Assembly: GCA_019914945.1 (NCBI GenBank) | Contig: CM034113.1 | Location: forward strand, 5,870,850-5,934,849 | Reading direction: 5' to 3' | Origin: Typha latifolia | Taxonomy: Eukaryota; Streptophyta; Magnoliopsida; Poales; Typhaceae | DNA length: 64,000 nucleotides | Shown here: positions 12,463-22,771 of the stretch, one piece after another | Layout: the number at the start of each line of letters is the position of its first letter | Position numbering within the stretch: position 1 is the first letter of the stretch | Position numbers and translations under genes: made by a program | The notes under the pieces: model-generated | Told to the model about the DNA's origin: nothing | The model's input: only the letters and a program-made list of their open reading frames with translations | Database searches by the model: none

Positions 12463-13400
12463 TTAAGGCCACTGCTGCTAATGTATCTGATTCAGTCATA
12501 TCATTGTCTCTGTAATCCTCAAAAGATTAAGACACCAGAAAATGTACTAGATCTTCTCTTTCATAGTTGCAATGCATTTACTATACAAAAATTTAAGGGC
12601 ACCATTGTGTTACTTGCCTTTACAGTGAATATTATCAGCAGTTATTGTTAGGTTCTTTACATCTCATTGCGATTTCAGGTAACGGGGCGTTGATATAGCA
12701 TTCTTTGTTCCTTCGTGATATAGCTTTTCCAATGTATTGGACTTCGTTCTCTTATGCACGTACCTTCATGATAGCAGACCATATGAATGAACAGTGCAAT
12801 ATTTAGCATATTCGACATTTTTGCCGCCCTTTTTGGCATAATTTTGCATCAGAGGCACCAACTTTGAAGAGCATGCCTTCACCCTGGTGAGAGCAGTTGC
12901 CGTGCCAGTGATACAAGAATTTAAGTGAAACCTTGCTACGCTAACTTGAGCTTATTCCAGTATGTTTCTTTATTGTAATCAAACAATAGCTTAACTTAGT
13001 GCTTGTTTATTAATACTTCTCTCCTCTTCCTTTTGTTCATTATTTGTATGGGCAATTTGCAGATTGGTGGAATAGGCCCCTCTTTTGTTCAATATTCGGT
13101 GTCTAATATGTTCTATAGATAACTGTTGCCAACATAATATGTTTTGGTCTACTATAAGATTTGAGATTTTCTATTATACCTGAATTGGTTGTCATGTGTG
13201 TTGAAGAAGCCCTAATACTAGTTTGTCTGCTCATACTCAATCAATTAATGGTCAAGCGTCGGTTCATGCTCATCGATTAATGGTCAAGAATAAGTGTTGC
13301 AAATGCTTTAGTTGTATCACTGGGTCAAACCAAAAGCTTCTTCTCAGAATCCATGGCACTGGTTTTCCTTTTGTATCTCCTCTTTTGTAATACATTATTC
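12463..13400 (+). other. CLPR2 3' UTR and intergenic spacer
   Basis: The stop codon is at 12460-12462. The following few hundred T-rich bases are the expected 3' UTR; no single poly(A) signal stands out. At 13226-13303 the phrase ATTAATGGTCAAG occurs twice within 60 bases. No gene seen. Confidence 0.6.
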
Positions 13401-14171
13401 TTTACCTTATATAATAGAAGGTTGAAAGATATAATTACTTTCCCCAAATAAAAGCATGTTAGTTGGGGCCTTCATATGCCCGTGGCAAATCTTCGATTCG
13501 TTTGAGAGTCGTTTGAACATCGTTCCCACGTTAAAGCATATTAAAAGTTCTTGAGGGCCTTTCAAATGCCAACATGGCCATTTGAATGGCATGCCTGAAA
13601 GGCATGAGTGCAGGTCACACTCACAAAACTCCACCTTGACTTGCACTCAAGTCAATACATTATTGATACTCATCTGGCATACAATTGTCATGCCGCCAAT
13701 CAAGTTCAAGCAATCCGTGAACTTGTGAGTAGTGACTTGTTTGGTAGGTTTTTTAATGTGTGAATCTGACCGACGAGACTGTCATTCTTTATCATAACCT
13801 CTGAGACAAAGTGATACTGGATATCAATGTGCTTTGTATACATCATGTTCTTTGTCAAATTGATTGCACTTTGATTATCAATCGTGACATCTTGAAGTAA
13901 CCCTAACTCTTCAACCTAATCTCTAAGCCGAATTGTCTCTTTGACTGCTTCCATTATCGTCGTGTGCTTTACCTCTACGGTAGATAAAGAAATTGTAGCT
14001 TGCAGTGTTGCTTTTCAATAGAGATTACCACTTGAGCGAGTAAAATAATAGCTCGTCAAAGATCTTCGTCTGTCCAAATCATCCGCAAAATCTAACATCA
14101 TACCCTATGAACACAGAGTTCAAATCAATGTCCCTTGTAATACTTAAGTATTTATTTTAATGTCCGTCAAT
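13400..14171 (-). mobile_element. Ty1/copia 3' relic: RNase H domain, PPT and LTR start, antisense
   Basis: Read on the minus strand from about 14165 to 13690, one frame is open except for two stops and encodes the end of a copia polyprotein. Visible RNase H landmarks are DVTIDNQSAINLTKN (the DNQSAI motif) and YTKHIDIQYHFVSE (the TKHIDxxYHF motif). Further along the minus strand come a polypurine-like CAAGGTGGAG (rc of 13631-13640), the LTR-like start TTTTGTGAGTG, and a TATA motif near 13410-13418. The short minus frame 13407-13646 lies inside this LTR. Reverse transcriptase and integrase are absent: the relic stops where the hAT element at 14172 begins. Confidence 0.8.
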
Positions 14172-14726
14172 TAGGGGTGAAAATAGATCAGATAGTGCTC
14201 AACCCACATCCGGATGCATATTTTTTTTATCCAAATATAAATTTAAATACAGATATTGGACGGATAGCAAAATTTAAATATATATCATAACTAAAAATAT
14301 ACAGATAATTTTTGGATAGAGTATCAAATTTTAAACGGATAATCGAATTTTAAACAAGTTATGGTCTTTTATTTAGAGACAATTAACGCAAAAATATTAA
14401 GAGTTTTAAAAAATCAATTTATTGCATGTCAATTACATAAAAATTTGACAAAATTAATATAATACATCGTTACTAATAAATATTAATATTTACTATTTAA
14501 ATAAGCAAATTAAAAATTATAAATCATTCAAAAAATATGTATGTAAATGAATATCTAATATTCGTATCCGAATCTGAAAATTATATTTGACCCTACCCTA
14601 ATCTGTATTTAGGTTTTAATCAAAACTCATATCTGTATCCGGATCAGATAATAATTTTTTATCCGAATTCAGTTCAAATCGGGTAGGATAGCGGGTCGGA
14701 GTTAATCTGACCGGTTTTCACCCCTA
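14172..14726 (+). mobile_element. Non-autonomous hAT element, 555 bp
   Basis: Ends TAGGGGTGAAAAT and (reverse complement of the right end) TAGGGGTGAAAAC form matching terminal inverted repeats of the hAT type. The inside is AT-rich with subterminal ATCCGGAT/GGATC motifs and no open frame. An intact 8-bp target duplication is not evident. It directly abuts the copia RNase H relic, so it inserted into or beside that relic. Confidence 0.75.
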
Positions 14727-15612
14727 CAACTTTCCTAGATTAGTCAGGTAGCCGCAAATGCCTAGTATTTATTTCCTTTATTTCCTTTTTCAATTTCTAA
14801 TTATTTTAGAAGTCTTAAAATTAAAAATACTAAAAAGACTTCCATAATGGAAAACGAGCTACCTTAGTATTCTTTTGTTATCTAATTTAGTCAGCAACGT
14901 AGCTTGCCTATTTATCCTATCAATTAAATGGGTCATTTGCATCAAAAAGCCTTTTAATTTTCTAATTTGTAGAAATAGGTATCCTCATTATCAAGTTACA
15001 ATTTCAGATATATTTTTTTAACTAATTTAGCCTTAACAAATCCTAAAAACGCTGTGGTGTCCTAAAAACACGTAATACATCATCTATATAATTTATACGC
15101 ATTGCCTATACATGTGTGCATCAAAATCTTAAAAAAAATATTACACTTCATCTATGTAATTTATACGCATTGTAAATATAAAAAGCACGCTTTAATTTTA
15201 AAAAATAAAAATATCACGCATCACCTATGTAATATATACGCATCACCTATGTTATTTATACTCAAATCTAATGTAAAAGATACGTTCTAATTTTTAACAA
15301 TGTATGCATCGAGATTAAACAGTTTGATTCGGTTAAAAAAAGTAAATTAGTTTAAATCAGTAAAAAGGGCCTAAATATGTAATTCGATAATAGAGGAGTC
15401 CATTTCTGCCGAGGCTTATATCAAACATAATTTGCCGAAATGGCATATCTGATATTTAAACAAAAAATTGGGGCAAAGTAGCTTATATTTATTTCCTATA
15501 TTTTCTTTTTCCCTATTTTATAATCCAAAATTGTGATAAAAGAACCATACCTCGCATCTTCTATTATCCGAAGCGGAGAGCTAACGCGGGTGAGAGAGAG
15601 AGAGAGGAAACC
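14727..15612 (+). other. Upstream region of the EF-G gene with a short repeated motif
   Basis: AT-rich. A 22-25-base motif close to CATCTATGTAATTTATACGCAT occurs at 15080-15101, 15149-15170, 15219-15243 and, less well, from 15241, separated by A-rich spacers. A GA run (about 15592-15607) lies just before the start codon in the likely 5' UTR. TATTTTATAAT at 15513-15525 is a possible TATA element. No gene. Confidence 0.5.
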
Positions 15613-18600
15613 ATGGCGGGAGAAGCGGCCATTGGAGCAACGCCCTCGGCCGCCTGCAGTAGCTTACACGGCTCTCGCCGTCTTCCACCTCTCGCCTCCC
15701 GCCGCTTCCTCGGACCCAAATCCTTATTCGACTCTCGCCTCCGCCGCGCCTCCGCCTCCGCCTCTGACCTCTTCGGAAACCTTCGCCTGTGCTCGAATGC
15801 GCAGCTTCCGTTGGTGCGGGAGTCGAAGTCGAGTCTCTCCGTCGTCGCAATGGCTGCTCCAGATGGTTAGCGTTTTTGACCTCGTCCTACTCCTAAACCT
15901 CCCTTTCTGGTTTCTTAATTGACGGTTTGTGCTATGTTAACCTTATATCTTTGTTGATATTTTAATAGCGGGAAGTGATTTCTTGGTGTTTGTGTACATT
16001 ACTCAGAATAAGACTACGGATTAACAAAATTTTGGCTTTGATTTAATGTGGCAGTATGTATTCCTAGTTTAGCTTTGCAATGCACTATATATATCCCTAT
16101 TTTAGCTCTTAATTCAATTAAAGCATTGCAGTGTATTCTCCTTATATGATATGCTAGCAATTAATGGTTTAATTTTCTCACATGTTTTTTCTATGAATCC
16201 AAGATCTTTCTAGATGATCTGTAGGATAACTTGGCTTCTTAGTTCTACGTTTTAAGTGTACATGTTACTTGGACATCCTTATTATCAGTATTATTAGATT
16301 TTTTTTTTTTGACAACATGGTATATAAGGCACCCTTATTATTATTTCCCTTCTCCATTTTTTTTTTAACTAGAGATCGGCAACAGTAGTAGCAGGTTCCC
16401 CTGGAATTTGAAAATGCTCCTCAACCAATTTCAAATTGTACATCCCTATTTTCTTTGCCAAAGAACCAATAATACAAAGATATCCTTAAGGTAAGATGTG
16501 AAAAAAATTGCCGCCTCATCTTTTTCTTCTTGAAATGTTAAGAGATATTTGGGCCTATAAGAAGCATTTGTTTGACATGCAAGTAATTTAAATTCAATCT
16601 TTTGAATGTCAGAATCAAAGCGTGCAGTACCGCTGAAGGATTACCGGAACATTGGAATTATGGCTCACATAGATGCTGGGAAAACTACTACCACGGAGCG
16701 CGTTCTCTATTATACAGGAAGGAATTATAAAATTGGTGAGGTACACGAAGGAACAGCCACTATGGACTGGATGGAGCAGGAGCAAGAAAGAGGGATAACC
16801 ATAACATCTGCGGCAACTACCACTTTCTGGAACAACCACAGAATTAACATTATTGATACACCTGGCCATGTCGATTTTACACTTGAAGTTGAGCGTGCTC
16901 TTAGAGTTTTGGATGGTGCTATATGTCTATTTGACAGTGTTGCTGGGGTGGAACCACAATCTGAAACTGTGTGGAGACAAGCTGACAAATATGGAGTCCC
17001 TAGAATATGTTTCGTTAACAAAATGGATCGCCTTGGGGCTAACTTTTTCAGAACTAGGGACATGATAGTCACAAACTTGGGTGCTAAACCTCTAGTTGTT
17101 CAATTGCCTGTTGGTGCAGAGGACAACTTCCAAGGAGTAGTTGATCTACTGAAGATGAAAGCTATTATATGGACAGGAGAAGAATTAGGTGCAAAATTTG
17201 CATATGAAGACATACCTGCTGATCTCCAAGAATTGGCCCAAGATTACAGAACACAGATGATAGAAACTATTGTTGAATTAGATGATGAAGCTATGGAAAA
17301 TTATCTAGAAGGAATTGAACCAGATGAGGAAACTATGAAGAAATTAATCAGGAAAGGCACAATAGCTGGCAGCTTTGTTCCAGTTTTATGTGGATCAGCA
17401 TTTAAAAACAAAGGTGTTCAACCATTGCTTGACGCTGTTGTTGATTTCTTGCCTTCACCACTGGATGTTCCACCAATGAAGGGTTCTGATGCTGACAACC
17501 CAGAAGTAACCATCGAAAGGCTTCCTAGTGATGATGAACCATTTGCTGGGCTGGCTTTCAAGATCATGAGCGATTCTTTTGTGGGATCACTGACTTTTGT
17601 GAGAGTGTACTCTGGGAAGTTAACTGCTGGTTCTTATGTTCTCAATGCAAACAAAGGAAAGAAGGAAAGAATTGGGAGGCTTCTAGAGATGCATGCAAAT
17701 AGTAGGGAGGATATTAAATTTGCTTTGACGGGTGATATTGTTGCTCTTGCTGGTCTGAAAGACACAATCACAGGTGAAACACTCTCTGATCCAGAGAAAC
17801 CAATAGTGCTTGAACGTATGGACTTTCCTGATCCTGTAATTAAGGTTGCAATTGAACCAAAGACCAAGGCTGATGTTGATAAAATGGCAGTTGGATTAAT
17901 TAAGCTTGCGCAGGAAGACCCATCTTTTCACTTTTCTAGGGATGAAGAAATCAACCAAACTGTTATTGAAGGAATGGGAGAACTGCATCTCGAAATCATT
18001 GTTGATAGGCTAAAGAGAGAGTTCAAGGTTAGTGCTTTAACTTATAATACTCAGTAATCTATTCTATGTGAAAGCATCTCTTTCTTGAATTTGTTAGCAA
18101 ATTGGTGTCACTTTTATAAGTATATGAAATTCATGTACGATTAAGGGAATCAACATACTTCCGTCTGATTACGGTTTTTCTTATAAGAAATCAATTTTTG
18201 TAAAAACTATAGATCTTAAACTTGAAAATATCTTAAACATTATGTAGTTGCCTTCTCTCTAAGACTGCCTTAGTAGCTACATAATCATTAGCTCTTTGAA
18301 GTTTGAACAACTAGCTGGATTGTTAATGTTATCAATTTTTTCTGCAAAGAATCCTTTCTATTACATGATAAAATTATCTGATTTAGATATACACTCATGA
18401 CATCAAAGATTGTGTGGATCATGAAACCATATTTATACATGATCTTTTGCAACTTAATATCTTTCGTTTTCAGGTTGCTAGTTTAATTGGTATATTTTAA
18501 GCTTCTGTTCTTAGTTTTCCCATTTTCCTTTTATTCATCTAACTTTTACTGCATAAACAGGTTGAAGCAAATGTAGGTGCACCCCAGGTTAACTACCGTG

Positions 18601-19358
18601 AAAGTATTTCAAGAGTCTCGGAGGTGCAATATGTCCACAAAAAACAATCTGGTGGACAAGGACAGTTTGCAGACATCACAGTGAGGTTTGAACCCTTGGA
18701 GCCAGGAAGCGGGTACGAATTCAAGAGTGAAATAAAGGGCGGGGTGGTGCCAAAAGAATACATCCCCGGAGTGATGAAAGGGTTGGAAGAATGCATGAGC
18801 AATGGTGTTCTTGCTGGTTACCCGGTGGTTGATGTTCGAGCTGTACTAGTAGATGGTTCCTACCATGATGTCGATTCTAGTGTTCTGGCATTTCAACTGG
18901 CAGCCCGAGGTGCTTTTCGCGAGGGAGTGAGGAAGGCTGCTCCAAAACTGCTCGAACCAATTATGGAAGTTGAAGTTGTGACCCCTGAAGAGCATTTGGG
19001 TGATGTTATTGGGGACCTAAACTCAAGGAGAGGCCAGATTAACAGTTTTGGTGATAAGCCAGGAGGTCTAAAGGTACTAAAACACATACCATATTTTGTG
19101 TCATCATATAAACATCTTTTTCATGATCTTTTACATGAGTGGCATCTTTCTGGAATTAATCAGTCTTCTGATGCTTCTACTATATAGGTAGTTGAATCTT
19201 TGGTACCACTGGCTGAAATGTTCCAGTATGTAAGTACTCTCCGCGGAATGACAAAAGGACGCGCTTCTTACACGATGCAGCTTGCGAAGTTTGATGTTGT
19301 CCCACAACACATCCAAAACCAGCTCACCGCTGCAAAACAAGAAGCTGCTACAGCTTGA
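15613..19358 (+). CDS. SCO1: Chloroplast elongation factor G (SCO1-like), complete
   Basis: Exons: 15613-15865, 16613-18027, 18561-19073, 19188-19358 (stop TGA); 783 residues, the same as I recall for the Arabidopsis protein. Plastid EF-G is the GTPase that translocates tRNA and mRNA on the 70S-type ribosome. The first ~80 residues are Ser/Ala/Arg-rich with few acids, a stromal transit peptide. The GTPase motifs follow: AHIDAGKTT (P-loop, about 102-110), RGITITS (switch I), DTPGHVDF (G3), NKMD (G4) and GSAF (G5). Domain II ([19 protein letters not shown]), domain III ([13 protein letters not shown]), domain IV ([13 protein letters not shown]) and domain V ([19 protein letters not shown]) are all present in order. 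The start is chosen because it is the first ATG of the frame and opens the transit peptide; exon 1 ends in GAT G and joins AA TCA to give D-E-S. Mutants in Arabidopsis have pale cotyledons (family knowledge). Confidence 0.97.
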
Positions 19359-19814
19359 GCCATTCCTTTTGTTTGAATGTTTTGTTGAGAGTGTTAGTTC
19401 ATGCAAGTGGATTGACCTGTTCAGGCGATAATTTGTAGCAATAGTTCAGGTCAAAACTAGCAATTTGTGATCTTCATATTTATTTTGAAGTGTAATAAGG
19501 ACATCATCTAATCTAAAGTTTATTTTTCCACTTGACATCTTTGGTCTGGATTTGTCCCTAAAAGAAGAGCTTTTGACCAAACTATCCCCATCCCAAATTT
19601 TATTTATCAAAATAAATTACATCTCACAATTAATACAAAAGAAATTTAGTTTTGCCAACTCAATATTCATGTCATCAAACATCAATGTTTTATTTTTTAG
19701 ACGAAAATATCAAACTATTCGTCGTCTTTCTTTTCCATTAAGTAGTTAATTTTGTCACCGTTTTATCCCAGGCATCAAAATGTGAATTCCTGAGCAGTTC
19801 AAGCTCTCTATTAT
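19359..19814 (+). other. EF-G 3' UTR and flank
   Basis: T-rich 3' UTR-like sequence follows the stop; GTAATAAGG near 19491 may serve as a near-upstream poly(A) element. No gene recognised. Confidence 0.5.
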
Positions 19815-20352
19815 GAATGTGGAAATATATCTAAGCTCTCTATTGTACCATATCATGTCTAGAAACTTCCAGTTGGCTCTTTCTTGGACTTAGTACAACT
19901 CAATGAATCAAAGATGAACCTCTTCACTAGATCGAGTTGATTTTAGTTCAAAAATTCATATCTGACAACCAAGACCCATGCACTTTTTCCTATTCTTGTG
20001 GCAATGACCAGTCAATAAAGAAACACACTGTTTATAGAATATTGTAGCCCTCCCTGAAATCATTATTGAAACTTGAAAACTTATTGTGGCTTTGAGTGAT
20101 TTCCTTTTGGGTTTTGAGATATATACCTTTTATTACGTTGCCAACTTGTACTCGCAGGAGCTCTCGATTCAATAATTTCTTCTAAGTTAAGATTGTTTCA
20201 GCTGTTGATCACTTGAGTACAATCTTCAATTTCAGTGATCTAAATTGATATTGGTTCTTGATGCTGTCCCTTCTATGCAGTATCTGGCATTGAATCACCT
20301 ATTCACCAAGATGCATCTTTCTGGTTTTCGACCACGTCCATTATATGCGGCT
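19815..20352 (+). repeat. Diverged ~550-bp dispersed repeat, copy B (EF-G 3' flank)
   Basis: Same-strand homologue of 3943-4502. At its right end, after a T-rich tract ending in TATGCAG (20274-20280), copy B has an open run reading [16 protein letters not shown]; copy A has the same splice-acceptor-like TATGCAG but the frame is broken by a deletion. That looks like an intron-exon junction from some captured gene, but I do not recognise the peptide. The repeat ends where LTR-like sequence begins. Confidence 0.8.
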
Positions 20353-20536
20353 ATTAGAGTTATTATATTATATTATATTTATTTATTTAGACATATAGTG
20401 ACTTTGTGTAAAGAGGGCTAAGCCTCTTTTCATCAAATCAAGCAATATATTTTTCATCAAATCTTCTGCCCTCTTCCTCTCTTCTCTCTAAATCCAAGCT
20501 AGGATTAGGCTTTGTATTGTTTTATGGTATCAGAGC
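20353..20536 (+). mobile_element. Copia-type LTR end and primer-binding site remnant
   Basis: TGGTATCAGAGC at 20525-20536 is the initiator-tRNA-Met complementary primer-binding site used by most plant copia elements. It is preceded by LTR-like R-U5 sequence (T/C-rich, 20440-20524) including the near palindrome AAAGAGGGCTAAGCCTCTTT (20410-20429). No gag-pol follows within the next 2 kb; short Ser/Pro-rich frames there are not recognisable. A truncated or TRIM-like element is likely. Confidence 0.65.
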
Positions 20537-21074
20537 ATCTCAATTTTTAGGGACTCAACTTAAATAGTCTCATTTCCCCTTCACCGTCTCCATTAGGTTC
20601 TACATATTGGCTCAACCCGAGCTCTTTAATGAGCAGTTCTCTCATGGCCTCCTCCCTATGAGCAGCTCCAACAGTAGCTGTCCACAAATTCTTGGTGAAG
20701 AAACCAACTCTTCTCACTACAGCCTCCCCAAACCATGTTGTGCCAGTTGACCACGTTAGACGTTGCTTCTTCCACAACACCGTCTTCTCTTACAGCTTGC
20801 TTTACCGTGGGTTAGTGTAGTTACCTTTCCTGCTTTATTTCTGTTACAGCTTAGAAGCCTTGAAGGCTTGCTCACCAATTTTTCGATGAAAATGCGCACT
20901 AACTGCACCAGCCAGTGAATCATATCTCATTCTTTTTATAGCCCACTATTCTTAGCATTGAAGTCAAGGAAGCTTTGGAAGTTTGCTATCCAAGTGTTTG
21001 CGAAAAGCCACACAGCATCAGGTAATGTTTTTAGTGATGCTCATTATATGTTTGACAAAAGTTCATTGTGTTAA

Positions 21075-21320
21075 GGGCAGCCTATCTTACAGCCGTCCAC
21101 CACTACTCTTGGCCGTCTGCCACCCTTCGACGATCGCCGTAACGTCGAATATTTACTGTTATATCTCGTTCTGACATTGCTCCACTATTTTTAACTTTTT
21201 ATTCTGACCTATAATTTATGTAAAGCCAAAACCATTAGAACCCTATCTCGTGAGGCTACTACCACCTAAATTTTCATAATTATCCTACGGACGGATTGTT
21301 CCAGATTTGATCCATAACAC
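21075..21320 (+). repeat. Repeat unit shared with ARP3 intron 9
   Basis: This ~245-bp stretch (GCCGTCCACCACTACTC, GACGATCGCCGTAACGTC, GAGGCTACTACCACC, CAGATTTGATCCATAACA) is homologous to 33410-33660 and to 33661-33868. Its end resembles GATCTGGTTCGTAACA in the other copies. It probably belongs to the LTR element whose primer-binding site is at 20525. Confidence 0.75.
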
Positions 21321-22771
21321 ATAAATATATAAAGAACTCAACTACTAATAGAAAAATGCATGGTGGAATCGACCTATTAGTGGCCTCAAACTCAATATTG
21401 ACAGGGTATGCGAGTGTTATGCATTAATCTTTCCAAGTTAAGGTGGAAGCATTACATTGTACCCTACTTAAAGCTCAACAACATAACTTTCTCGCATTCT
21501 CAATCGAATTAGACTCTCACATAATTACTTAAGTATTACAACTTAAAATTGCATTTCGTTAGATATATCGTCGTATCCTTTTTAATATCTTTTCTTTCAT
21601 TAATAATATCAATTTTTCTTATTTATTTCATTATTATATGGAGGCTAACCATGCTACACATGAGCTAGCCAACCTAGGGATAACCCAATTTTTTCTCCCT
21701 ATTAAAGTAAGATGTGGTTATTGTGCCCGATTTGCCTAGACACCGAAGCCCAACTCGTTATGTCCGCCTATTGCTCGACCTATTACACCTGACCCATCAA
21801 GGTATTTGCTATTGTTATTTAGTCCCACATTGAAAAGATATTATTTTGAAGAAATGCATATAAATATTTCCCTTCAAAAGCTAGCACAAATATTCAATAA
21901 GCTAAGTTCGTATAGTAAATAATTTTAATATACCGGACGGTTATTCTTAACCTAATGCTTGCCTAAAGCCATAGTTTGAGTTTTTGTATATGGATGCGGA
22001 GGCATTTTCTTAGACCTAAATAATTCTATACCCTCAACCTTTTTGAGGTAATGAAAGAAGAAAAAAAATTTAATTTTTGAGATATTATAGCTTGTGTTAA
22101 TTTATTTTAACAATTAAATATTAGATGAAATGTATAATAGTAAATATATTATTTTCTTTCTTCTCTCTCCTTAGACCAAAGGAGAATAAACTTTTTCTTC
22201 TTCTTTTTTTTGTTTTTTAGGAGCAAAAAAAAAAAAAAAAAAAAAAATTCTTGCTCAAGTTTTCTTTTTTTTCCTTTTTATTTTTAAACTCCTCCAGTTG
22301 AAAACGTGGAGACCGGGAGATCCAAATGCTCCTCCAGCGACAATCTACGTGTCGGTGGCGTGTCTTTATCCCCCACCGCGCCGACCCAGGAAAGTGAGAA
22401 GAAAAGAAAAAGGGAGTAAGACGCAAACCGGACAACAATCTAGAGCGAAAGAGACACTCATCCAATTCGTAATCATCGGGATCGCACTTGCTTCCGCTCC
22501 GCCGCCGGTCACTTTAGTCCCCCTCTCACCCACCGCTGCCGCCAAATGCGTCGGCTGACATGGACCGGATCCCCCCCTCCTCCTCCTCCTCCTTCGCCTC
22601 GAGGTTAAGCCGCCGCTTTCGCTTGCGATCCACGCCCGATTCACCAACCCCACGAGCACATTTCGCTATCGAGATCTCGATCGGAAGAAGGGACTACCAT
22701 GAGAGCATGCCCTAGGCCCGTCTCGGATCTCGCTCGCGGATCCTTGTTTGATCTCGTTTTTTGCTCCTCCA
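21321..22771 (+). other. Spacer and ARP3 upstream region
   Basis: Repeat-like AT-rich sequence, with AGTCCCACATTG at 21821-21832 and TATAAATA at 21859-21866, then a 23-base poly(A) run at 22225-22247. From about 22300 the sequence turns GC- and C-rich (CTCCTCCTCC at 22575-22592), the likely promoter/5' UTR of ARP3. Open frames 22298-22558 and 22366-22659 fall in this leader and show no family similarity. Confidence 0.55.

Noticed and set aside
15533..15922. 129-aa plus-strand frame over EF-G exon 1
   Set aside because: Shadow of the transit-peptide exon in another frame; the frame starting at 15613 splices perfectly into EF-G.
22298..22659. Small frames on both strands before ARP3
   Set aside because: GC-rich leader/promoter sequence; no similarity and overlapping opposite-strand frames.
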